NCBI GenBank assembly: GCA_022818135.1
Contig: JAFMSR010000017.1
Location: forward strand, 7,885,086-7,949,085
Origin: Saxidomus purpurata
Taxonomy: Eukaryota > Mollusca > Bivalvia > Venerida > Veneridae
Length of the DNA stretch: 64,000 bases
Reading direction: 5' to 3'
The notes beneath the pieces are model-generated. The model had not been told where the DNA came from and did not search any database. It saw only the letters and a list, made by a program, of their open reading frames with translations. Every line of letters begins with the position of its first letter. Position 1 is the stretch's first letter. This document shows positions 24,979 to 36,800 of the stretch, piece after piece. A program made the position numbers and the translations under genes.

Positions 24979-26439
24979 GAGCAGCATGCAAAGTACTCAA
25001 AGTAGCAGTAGCAACAGCAAAAACTGACCAACAGCAATAATAGTATTAGCATTAGCAGTAAAACAGCAGCAAGCTTTAGACGCAGCAACAGTTGAACCGC
25101 ATCAGCAACAGTTGAAGCCTTGCATCAGCAACAGTTGAACCGCATCAGCGTAACAGTTGAAGCAATTGTTGAATAGGCAGCATCTGTAGCTGTTGAATGT
25201 TGAGTGTAACAACGTTAATAGCTGGAAGTTGCAATCATAGTTGCTGATTTGTGGTCAGTTGCAACTGTTCACATCGACACTAAAGTGTATATTAAGCTGT
25301 TATTACATGCAATCATATGTTACTAAAATTAAACAAGTTCAGTGAAACTGTGTCACACCTACATCAAACGAATATATTAAGAACTAAGGGAAATAAACAA
25401 GGTATAAAAACTAAATAGGAAACACATTAACTTTAAGTTGCCATCTAATAAGGAGATAATTATACAGGCAGTGCATGCAACAGTGCTTCAGATCAATGTA
25501 TGGATCTACCCGATAATATCAAGGTCATACACTTGCTTTAAACTTTTCTGTATCAAACGCGGTAGAAAATAAACCACAAATGGGAGAAAGGAATACCAAG
25601 TGTATGTAAATAAACTTAATATTTATTTATGGTGTGTTTTATCCGGCAGTAAAGAATTTTGTATAGTTAAGCGTGCCATGTATAACATGTTATTTAGGAA
25701 AGGATATTTTATAAACATAAGGTAACGTTTACATTCAAAAAGTTTTAAATTTTGTACTGTTTAAACATTTTTTATGCTGTCTAAACACCTGTAGAAAAAC
25801 GTACAGTGTAAATTTCATTAAAATACTTCCTCGTGTCTGTGTCATAAATATATTTTATATTTACCCTGTATTGTAATGTACATGTATAATTGTTATTGCA
25901 TAAAGCACCTATATCAAGTTGCATTTTAAAGATCTTAAAACTAATATGGCCTATGTACGTGTTCCGTATATACTTTTGATATTGACAGTTGAAACGTGCT
26001 ATATACATTTCATTTCAGCAGTAAATGTAATAGTTAGGGGCGAAATAGATAAATCTTTACAAATTGAAGCCCAAAGGATCGAGTGGGTTTCTATGATGGA
26101 TAAATTTCTATATCTTAGCCTCTAACTGACTTAGTATTTGCCATACATTAGACTATTAACAACTGCTTATTACATATACATGCCTCTCTTTGTGTTGCAA
26201 CATGCTCAGAGATAGTTTGTTTATATCTGGTAGTACATAAAAGAAATTCATTGTCAGGTTTAAAATCATTGTAATGTTTAACATGTTGTTCAAACCGTTT
26301 TGTTGTTCCAAACCGAACTTTTATTTCATTACATACAGTTTAGTCATCTTTATACTGTTACCTTTTGACTGTTTCGGTAACTATCTGTACCAAAATTATT
26401 ATAATTGAAAAAAGATCAGATCTTAATAAGTTTTGCAAT

Positions 26440-26607
26440 TTTGTTTCAGTTTCAGCAATACTTTTTATAATCGTTATTCACATTCATCCGAAGTGTCAAC
26501 AAGAGGGCCTTTTGGTACATGTGCAAACCGGTCTGCAAAATGTTTATATAGCTGAAGAGTTAATTTTGAAGAATTGTGAAAATAAATTGGTAAATAATTG
26601 TATTTAA
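26440..26607 (+). other. Possible exon, open copy, unrecognised
   Basis: From TTTCAG at about 26453 the frame reads AILFIIVIHIHPKCQQEG and stays open to TAA at 26605-26607. Upstream codons extend it to 80 residues from 26365. The partner at 21170-21300 is disrupted. No family recognised; low-complexity neighbours and lack of other exons make it weak. Confidence 0.25.
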
Positions 26608-28635
26608 AATCAATTTCGTCTATGTAACGCTCCTTAAACTAGTTTATACCTGTTATCTTTTAAAACATATATTACTTAAAACTTTAATATAACCTTTTTA
26701 TGAACTTTTAACTTTAATCTAATATTTGCAATGGTTAAAGTCATGTAGGTTCATAATCGGCGCAAACGCTTCCCTTTTCTAAATTCGGATAAGGCACTGT
26801 CACCTCCAGGATAAGAAAGAATTAAAAATGGTAAAAGGAACAAAATATATTTGCCCTTACGCGAATCAATTAAAAATATTCGATCCACGTATTGATTTGT
26901 TGGAGGATGACAGAATGCATGTCCTTTTGAAAACAGATATACTAAATCTAATCTATAAAACTAATTAATGTGCCTCCACAAGCGATGACGCCGTGGGGAA
27001 ATCTGTGCAAAATGACAATATTCGACAAGTCATAGATATTACGTTGACGGGAAATGTAAACGTGATATATAGATGATCATTAACAGCGATAGTGATCTAG
27101 TACATCCATACTTTGTTAATAATTTCGACGCTTCAGTACAAGACATTAAAACCATACCATTTTTTGCACATGTCGGCTGGACTATTCAAGGGAAACATAC
27201 GCAATAATTCACTACTGTAGTATTTAGAACCTTACTACTGGAAGTTGATATTTGGTGACAGTTTGGATTGAGAAACACTGACATCGACAGTGACATCAGC
27301 AAGCTTTAATACTTATTAAACAATTAACAAATTCACCAACACTATCTAACGTCTACGGAACTTTTTGTTCGCACACGATCCTAAAATAGGTTGACGAAAT
27401 GCCTGTTGAGAAACATTTGCATGATATGGACCAACCCTCTAGGGGTTGTCGTATTTTAATGATTTATTCTATTTTTAGCTCTAGCTGACTACATTTTGCT
27501 GCACGTGGAGTCGGAACGCTTTAAGCACAATCGTTTTAAAGATCATTCCTGTGAAGTTTGAAGTGACAATTTGCCAAGTGGTTAAGAAGGAATTGACGAC
27601 GAGACGTACGTCGCACGGACGGACTGTGGACATTCATCCTGTATTACTACTTGGCCTTTTGCAGAAACAGGTGAGGGTATTAACCCTTCCCATTCAAAAA
27701 TAATATCTTGATTCTTAAGCAAATCCTTTTTCATGGACTTGTTTAAGACATCGGTTTCTATAGTTTTCTTTCGTTTTCATCACTATCGTTTAATGAAATG
27801 TGAATAGACTTGAAATAGAATATGTTTATTATATTGTAAACAAAGTGAGCTTTATGTAGCGATCAAATCACGTGCCTGTTTGGTGGACCGCCCCCCGCCC
27901 CCCCCCGCTTAATCCTTTTTAAACAACACATTACCAGCTGACGTCTTGTCTTCAATGACAACGATAAACTTGTGTTATTGGCCACACCTGCGTTTTGTTT
28001 TGCTTTTTTATCTAAATAATGTTTACCGACATTGCTGTCATTTAACAATTTGCGTGTTAAAAGGAAAACACAAAAATAAATCCCCGCACACTTCATGTTA
28101 CTACTTCTGTTGCAGTTCCATTGTTCGGACTTAAACACGGTTTTTTTCCCCATTTTAACAGCCTGAAAATAGGTGTATATTCTAAAATCATCGATTTATG
28201 GACCCACGTTTTCCAGTCGAAACATCAGCTAGTGCCATCGTCTTAGAACCAAACGTGTTAAAGTTACCCGCTCCCCCTGTTACTAAATAAGTTTAACTGT
28301 ATAGAAAGCAATGACATCAATTGCAATAGATTATTTCGCATATTAATTTTAACAGTCGAAAATAGTTTTCGCATTCTACACGTATAAGTAGTCGAAACAT
28401 ACAATAAATCATACGGCGGACCTCGTCGGACATTACCCGGTAAAGATAAAATATCAAAGAAAAAGATGTGCCAAAGCTTTCGAAGGACAACACATGTCTA
28501 AATATGTATGTCATAAAAACATGATGATTGGCAAGCAATGTTTCTGTATAGCGACTATTGTAAAATATTTTACAAAGGTATATTGAAACTAAAAAAATAT
28601 CTGAAAACAGTCATAAGTTAAATGTTTATATCTCT

Positions 28636-28852
28636 GCAGTCTTGCTTACGGGTACATCAACAGCTACATGTAAGGTGTCGACTGCTCATTACGGAGAATG
28701 CGGGTTCGAGCCCCACTGGGGTCAGGACCATACTTTCTCATATGACACCAGTACTGGTTTTCCCAGGAAGCGGACTCGAGAGTGACTCGGTAAGCTACAA
28801 GCTTTCTTTACAATCGATCTAAGATAAATTAGAATAAACTATAAACTATAGC
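28636..28852 (+). mobile_element. tRNA-derived SINE (unit 2)
   Basis: Duplicate of the SINE at 23088-23296, with GCGGGTTCGAGCCCCAC and the same GGAAGCGGACTCGAGAGTG tail. It was carried along by the segmental duplication rather than inserted independently. Confidence 0.75.
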
Positions 28853-28925
28853 CCGAGCAAAATCTTCACGGAAAATTTCAATCTTAACGTTTTTCAATCA
28901 GTATTAGATTTTTTTAAATTACAGC

Positions 28926-30224
28926 TTGTAAGCTTCAACCAATTGAGACCATAAGTGGGGACTTTCTTAAAAACTTATCCTGCAGACAGTCTTTCAGTAG
29001 TTTCAATGCTTTGATTTAACTGTGTTAGAAACACTAAAGTATTTTATGAAATGTCCTTATGTTTTTAATATAATATCCAAAGTCATTTAAATCTAAACAT
29101 ATATTTGTACTTGTATCAGATCTGCAGCAGATGTCGTTAATGACTAGACACGTACGCTATACTAATTGAGCTACATGTATATACTTTCATTTTATCCCGT
29201 GGGTACTGTAGTACACATTAATAACTGCACTGTAATATTAGATTTTCCAAAGCGGTAGTAAATCATCGACCGAGAAGAGAATTAAATCCTTTAAGTTAAT
29301 AAATTTTACAAGTTAATATTGAACGAATTGTTATGCAGGCGGGAAGACAGTTTAAAGGATAATATAATACCACTTATTAAGGTAAAATATTTAAAATACG
29401 TTCCATGATAATGCTGGCATTCCTTTCTATAGTATGTCGTACATTTTCTCGCATTTCTTTACTTGAAACATGTATATGCCGAGCATTTTTGTAACAAATT
29501 GTCACAGTCTGTTGTTCTACAGATGTTAAAAGTGAAAAAAAATGTTTGTAACTTAAATCAACAGTTAAACAAAAGAGAAAGTGGGATTGATAATGAACAT
29601 CCGGAAATATTGATTATAAAACATTTACGGATTGTTGCAATAACCTTTTAATATTCTTCGTTAATATTTGATATGAATCCATAACTAGCATAATAATCAC
29701 GCGGGGAAATGATAAATAGTTTCATTTTGTCGTTTTGTTTACATTTAGAAGGTTTGCATTAATGGCAGAAGTAAATACTTATAAATAAACAGACAGTGTC
29801 GATTATAAAATTTCAATGATAGTTTATTGATATACAGCGATAAAAGCCGAGGAGATCGTGTGAGTCATGACTCATGTTTTATTGTTGAACAATACGCTCA
29901 AATATATCTCCTATATTGTCATTGCTAAATGTAAATGGCCTTTAAACTGCTTCCGGATATAGAGTATACAAATTATTCATTTCAATATCTACGTTGGATT
30001 TCAGTTCGCATGCTGGTTCAACCTTTTCACAAACATGCATAACAAAATACATTTACATTGTATTTAATAGTTTACACTTAACACACACGTTTTCCATTTC
30101 AAAATACAAACTCGACAATGTGCAAATGCCCTTGAATGCATTGTTTTATCTATAAACTATATTTCATTATACATGTACATACTTTGCACGTATACATATA
30201 ATATATAGTATATTTAATTTTAGC
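28926..30224. other. Stretch without recognisable gene upstream of the hydroxylase
   Basis: AT-rich, no convincing exon. It would hold the promoter of the gene starting at 30392, but I can point to no specific element. Confidence 0.4.
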
Positions 30225-30345
30225 CTCCAAACTGGGGTCGTGTCCTCATGAGACACCAGTATTGAGTTTTCGAGGAAGCGTACTCGTGACTCGATAAGCT
30301 TCGAGCTTTCTTCACGATCGAGCTAAGATAAATAAGTATAAACTA
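30225..30345 (+). mobile_element. SINE tail just upstream of the hydroxylase start codon
   Basis: ACACCAGTATTGAGTTTTCG, then AGGAAGCGTACTCGTGACTC, then CGATAAGCTTCGAGCTTTCT and ACGATCGAGCTAAGATAAAT match the conserved 3' domain of the SINE at 23088-23296. It ends about 45 bases before the ATG at 30392, so it lies in the 5' untranslated region or promoter. Confidence 0.7.
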
Positions 30346-30391
30346 ACTGAACTATCATCACTAAATTTTGAAGTGTCGTTCTTTTGAGGTC

Positions 30392-30878
30392 ATGGAAACT
30401 CACAGCATCCGGTTGACAGTTAAAATAATCACACTCCTGAATCTGCTCTGTTTCACGTGCGTCCAGTGCGAGGCGGTTGTGGAACAAGAAATATCAGACA
30501 CGGCGTCATGTACTGGTGAAACTTGTGAAAATGAAGGAACATTTAAAGAAGAAAAAATGAAATATTATATGGAAAAGGCAAGAGAATATCACGCCGCACA
30601 TACAGACAAAGACAATGAAGAAATGACTGAAGAGGAACTGAAAAATATACTTAATGGTTTTAGGGATAAGACTATTGATATCGCGAACATACATGCAAAC
30701 AGTGATACTGAAAACGAAAACACTGATGGTGATGATGTAAATACAAAGGAACATACATTTGAATTTCCAAAACTGGCAGTAATTGATCCTGGTAATGTCG
30801 GAGATATCAAAGAGCTGGTCATTGAAGAAGGACAGGTGCACGAAATAATAACCCGGTCTATCCGTCCTCCAGTGTTTG
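30392..30878 (+). CDS. Hydroxylase exon 1: signal/anchor and acidic region
   Basis: METHSIRLTV followed by the hydrophobic ITLLNLLCFTCV looks like a signal peptide or membrane anchor. An acidic, Glu/Lys/Asp-rich stretch follows, and the exon ends IITRSIRPPVF. The ATG at 30392 is chosen because the open frame upstream contains no earlier ATG. Donor GTGGGT at 30879 leaves one base of the next codon. Ile-Arg-Pro-Pro before the F(E)IPNFL of exon 2 fits this family. Confidence 0.8.
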
Positions 30879-33800
30879 GTGGGTTCTCGTCGTTTATATG
30901 TTCATAAAATCATAACGGTAAAACCTGTTGCATGTACTACCGTAACTGTCACGTGAACCCAGTCTATCCGAGTGAAAAAGTAATGTGAAAAGTGATCTAC
31001 CCCATTGTTTAGTATTGTTTTTGTCTGTCTGTCATTTCCTACTTCATGCCTATTTTGTTTATTGTCCTAGGTATACTGTAACTTAAACCCAGTCATCAAT
31101 ACAACAAAATGCCTAAGTTTGATCCGAAGTGAAAAATATTAAACTTAGTAAAGTAACATTAACTTCTTAAAGCTTTATCCCAGGTTGTTTAGTATTCTTG
31201 ACAGATTGTCCGGCAATGAAGTTCATTTCACTACCGTGATTCATTGAAGCGTCTTTTGTTTTATTTCCCCCCCCCCAAACGGAACGGCGTACAGGGTCTT
31301 TTCCATCTGTCCGTTATATTCCGTCACTTGTTTTTCGTGTCCACACCAAAACTTGTAAACCCAAGGAAGGATTTTCATTAATCAATGTTCCAAACCCACC
31401 GGATAAAAATCAATGTCACACTTAGTGGTCATTGGTGTGCCGTGTCCACTCCATCATGGAATCTCATAAAACTTAGGTCAAATGTTCATTTCATCAAGTC
31501 GACTTGCATATATTTTGTTCTATCCCCGTTGGCTCAATGTGAAGGTCACACTAAGGGGTCATTGGTTTTACATGTCTAAGCCAAAACTCCTAAACCAGAG
31601 GAAGGACTTTTATGAATCCATGTTCCAAAGTCAAGGTCATACTTAGAGTTCATTTCGTTTTTCGTGTTTACTCCATAACTTAAAGGGTTTTCACGAAAAT
31701 TAGGTCATATGCGTATCTCATCAACACGACGTGCAGGCATTTTGTTCGTGCATAACCTATGTACGACCCCCGCCGCTCGAGGTAAATGTCACACGTAAGT
31801 GTCAGTAGCTTTTCGTGTTCGCTTAGCAACTCTTAAACCCCATTAGCAGATTTTCGTGAAGTCGTATGCTATCATTTACGACATAGAACGAAGGTCATAA
31901 TCATGGGTCAAAGGTCACAGTAAGGGGTCAAATGTCAAACTATTTAACTTTAGTTATAAGTCCATCGCATAGATATTGCAAAACCGAGTATTCCAACCGA
32001 ACCGACTTAAGGTGAAGGTCACATACTTAGGGGTCAAACGTGTCATCCTCCCTACTATCAGTCATACAGCGGGGGATATAGCTGTCTTTCATATTACCTT
32101 GTTATATAGAGACATTTTCTGAACGATGTACATGTAAAATGTAACCTGTCTGTGTTATTTTCATAGTTTACTTTTAAACAAAATCTGTTACAGAAATTCC
32201 AAACTTTCTATCTGATGAAGAGTGTGATTATGTGATAGATACTGCTACGAAACATGGTCTAAACGTTAGTAACTTGTTTGGTTCGGACGTGGCAGAAGAG
32301 TTTGAAGAAGATCTCGAATTGTCCGAGATATCCCGAGTCAGTGAACAGACCTGGTTACGAGAAGAAAACCTTGGCTCCGAGTTTTGGGGAAAACTTCAGC
32401 AAAGGTATGTAATATGCAAATCGCTAGACTTTTTTGTAATTTGGGGGCGGTGTATCAGTACTTAACAGATCATTTCATTGTCAGATAAAGTCCAAATGCA
32501 ATATGGTTTTATCAGTTGGAAGTATTTGGTGTTATCGTTATTTCTCACAGGGATATGCCAGTAATTTATCCTTTTTCTGTGGATTAAAATGTCAGGAATT
32601 TCCAGTTAGGCACCTATGTACAAAAATGTATGAACAATATATGCAGCCAGACTGAAAAAGGAATATACATTACTTTAATTATATTCAAAAATGATATATT
32701 GTATCATGATTATTAGTTCCGTTTTGGCGCTGTTCATCGTCATTTCTAACATTTTTTTTTACAGTTTAGCAAAGAAGGAAGTTAATTGTTGTAAAACATG
32801 CAAAAACCTATGTTTTGACGCGCGAGCCTTACGCCATTGTATTTTACCTTTTAGGGGATATTAGTCATGTTTGAATCGAAATATTTTTCAACTCTTTGTC
32901 GTTGAGCTACTTAGTTATAAACCACTCAGTCCCAAGACATTCGCGGGGTTTATTACTGCGCACCAGAAATCCACAGCGTGCTTTATTAGACGATGAAAAC
33001 CATTGAAATGGTTTTTATTTGTTAAATTAACATCATTTTGATTCGTCTTATAAGTTGTGTTAGAATGACCAAACACACGCCAGATAATATTGAGTAGAAG
33101 TAACTGACGTAGTCTACGCACAATCCGGATGTCAGCGGTTCGAATCCCGGCCAAGGCACTGGACATTTTAGAAAGCTCTTGAAGCAAATTTTATAAAGGT
33201 CCGTCCATAAGAGCAAATATGTTAGCTTGAATTTGTGGATGAGACCTCTTAGAAAACTCTTCGATGTGTCCCACCATGCTATACACCGAGCACGTTAAAG
33301 AACCAAGGGGTCAATTCTTAAAAAGCTAGGGTCTGGTACCTGGGTTCCGTTGTATCTGCATCTGTCTCTTCAACCTGCTTTGCAGAAATCCTCTGGTCGT
33401 CCGGGACAATAAAGAATCTAAATCGTGTCATTTTGCGTAATGAATTGAATACCGCTATACTTCACGTGTCGTTTTTGACGTGCTATACATTTAAATTAGG
33501 TTTTAACATAGTTTAATTATTACAAATTAACAGTTTCCATTCATCAAATGGATACATTACATTGATGATTATGTAAATGGGTCGACTTCATCACGTCATA
33601 ATTGGCATTATGTAAGTACAATTTTAATGATTTCGTGCAGATGCCGATTAAATGGAAGTAGAACACGTTTCTATTTTCTGACAAATACATGTGCATTAAT
33701 GTTCGGTATAGAATTGCAAACGTTGACCTTAATTCAAGTATTCTTGAGTCATCATTTAGCTGGTTGAAACTAAAGAGCACTTGATGTAAAACATTTAAAT

Positions 33801-36800
33801 CACTGAGATAATACTATATGTACATGTATTCAACACGAGCACGTGATTGTAAATGGTGTAAATGTTAATTGAACGCTTTCGCTCCGGATATACTAAGCGT
33901 TGTATAAAAATGCAAGGACATGACACGCGTGAAAGCAGCTAGGACCCAAAATGCACATAATTATACAAACAATCGCGAAAAATCATTTTATAACAAGAAC
34001 GGTCTTTAAAAAAAGATATTTGGCGCGATTTTGAGTAGATGAAAGAAATGTTTAGTTATATTCAAAGTTAAAAATTCCTGTCGAGGTTAATGTTGATACA
34101 ACACAATTAGAAGGAACCAAATGTCACAAGGTGAGAAAAAAATGTGCACCCTAATCGGGAATCGAACCCGAAACCCTTCGCTTACACTGTTAGAGGGCGT
34201 AAACTCTCCTCAGTTGTGATTATACATACAGCAGGAAAATTAATTAAATCCTTGATTTTCTTATCAAAAATGTTACTCGAAATATTGACCGTTATTCAGT
34301 GGTCGAAAAAGTATTATTACTCTACACTCATACATGTAATTACCATTAGTTTGCAGGTACAAGCATATTGTGTTGATAGATATGAACTATGAGAAAGCAG
34401 GAGAATTTTATTAACCATTTTCATGCGGTATTGTCTGGAATTAAAAGGTGCGTTTCTAAATCCACAAAAATGTTGCACATTCACACACATTCTGTTTGTC
34501 ATTTGATTGGCGGTTGAAAGGTTAACAACGTCCGGTCTGAAACGAGCTAAATACGACAGCCCCGAAAAATGTAGAAACGAGTAGTTTTTTGCTTTAAAAA
34601 AGGTCATAGAATCTAATTTGTCCCAAGTCTCCCCCTCCTCCCTAAATTCTTTTCAAATAACAAACTTTTGTATTCTCTATTTTTAGGTTAGCAAAACTCA
34701 CCGACCTTCCACTAGGGCTTATACAAAGGGGTGAACCGATTCAGGTAATACCATTTTGAGTATTCACAAAAGTTCGGAGAGAAAATAGTTTTAAGTATAA
34801 AATTTAGACCAAGTTTACATATGTCTCAAGTCAAGTCAAGTCAAGTCTAGTAATATTTATTTACAAGTCGGTGTACAAAACAGACAACATAAGCTCTGAA
34901 AGGCTTTTAAAACAGACTATGTCTGATTTTGAAAAAGCCCTTATACATAAACGATTCCTGAGGTGAACCAGTACCGTTAACGGTACGATCTGCCGTCATC
35001 CCTGGAGATATGTTGTGGCCTCTGAATAAGGAGGTATGTCGTGATGCCTGAAGAGCAGATCCTAGAAGTTCTGGGGTGACGCCTGAAGCAGATCCTAGAA
35101 GTTCTGGGGTGACGCCTGAAGTGGATCCTAGAAGTTCTTAGGGTGACGTCTGAAGCAGATCCCTAGAAGTTTTGGGGTGACGCCTGAAGCAGATCCTAGA
35201 AGTTCTTAGGGTGACGCCTGAAGCAGATCCCTAAAGTTCTGGTGGTGACGCCTGAAGCAGATCCATAGAAGTTCTTGGGGTGACGCCTGAAGCAGATCCC
35301 TAGACGTTATGTCATGACGCCTGAAACAGATCCTAGAAGTTATGTAGGTGACGCCTGAAGCAGATCCATAAAGTTCTTGGGGTGACGCCTGAAGCAGATC
35401 CATAAAGTTCTGGGGTGACGCCTGAAGCAGATCCTAGAAGTTCTGTGATGATGCCTGAAGCAGATCCTAGAAGTTCTGCATGACGCCTGAAGCAGATCCT
35501 AGTATTTCTGGGATGACGCCTGAAGCAGATCCTAGTAGTTCTGGGATGACGCCTTAAGCAGATCCATAAAGTTCTGGGTTGACGCCTGAAGCAGATAATT
35601 ATGCCGTGACGCCTGAAGCAGATCCCTAGAAGTTCTGTCATGACGCCTGAAGCGATCCCTAGAAGTTCTTAGGGTGACGCCTGAAGCAGACCCCTAGTAG
35701 TTCTTAGGGTGACGCCTGAAGCAGATCCTAGAAGTTCTTAGGGTGACGCCTGAAGTAGATCCGTAAAGTTCTGGGGTAATCCACCAAGTGTGAGAACAGA
35801 GGTCCATAAAGTTAGTGGGGTGACGCCTTAGGTGACCCCCAAAGAAGGAGTTCTGTCATTATGCCTAAGAGATCCTAGAAGTTTATCGACGCCTGAGACT
35901 AATCCTAAGAAGTTGGGTCATGGTCTGAAGCGGATCCTCATATACCTTGGGTGTTATATCTGGAGCTTATCCATACAGTTCTGGGGTAAATTATGAAATA
36001 TATCTTTAATCTCGGTTACGCCTTAAGCAGATTTTAATTTCTGTCATTATTTTAATCCTTATAATCATTCAAGATGTTCTCATGACGCCTTATGAGGTTT
36101 TTATAAGTTCTGGGGTACGCTAAAGTGATCCTAGAAGTCTGGGGCACCGTAAAATGCACATCCTAGTAGTTATTGGGTAAGACGCTGGAAGCAGTTACCG
36201 CCAAAACTTGTAGGTTTGATACCATAAGTCGACACGTTATTTAAGGATGTTCCCGTGCAGGATGCTGGGAAAGTTACTTGCGCCCCCTTGAAGGTTGTTT
36301 GATTGTTCATGGGATACATACATTTGGATTATAACTTCCTCAGGATCGGTTTTGTAATTAATATCTTGTTTCGGATCTTAAGTTGGTAAAGCATGAAGTT
36401 GGACGTTACCATGCACTTTTAGATAGTATAGAAACTTGCCTTGTGTTTCCAAATGATGTGGAGATAAGGAATTCACCCCTAAGTGGGCAGTCTGTCGTGC
36501 CCTAGAATATGCAGGTGACGCTGCTAATTTCTTTTGTTTTAATCGCTTGTCCCTCGTGTGACAGGCTATTGCTATATATGGCACTTTTGCTACGTTCTTA
36601 AATAAGAGGAGTAGACTTTAATCAGTTATTAGAAATTACTAATTTCTGTCATATAGCTTTTGATAAGTAGCGGTAATCATTCAAGATGTAAACTTCAATC
36701 GTCGGTATTTATGGTTACAAGTATGTAAGGCCTTACCGCATAACTTGATACAGTTTTGATGCAGTAACTTTGCGACACGTATATTTAAGATTTCCAGTGC

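Larger units (their letters stand above)
24979..28925 (+). repeat. Segmental duplication, unit 2 flank
   Basis: Collinear copy of 19726-23370, about 300 bases longer because of many small insertions concentrated at 27330-28310 (for example a CCGCCCCCCGCCCCCCCCCG tract near 27890). Outside that stretch the copies differ by scattered substitutions and short indels. Its end (TAAATTACAGC) marks the right edge of the duplication. Confidence 0.9.

Noticed and set aside
30368..30391. Upstream extension of the hydroxylase frame
   Set aside because: It would start with TTG; the first ATG is at 30392 and is followed directly by a good signal or anchor sequence.
30506..30841. Minus-strand ORFs opposite hydroxylase exon 1
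   Set aside because: They are the antisense of a coding exon rich in Glu and Lys codons; no independent support.
35206..35641. Minus-strand ORFs with repeated FRRH and SGVT words
   Set aside because: By-products of the 34 bp minisatellite in intron 3.
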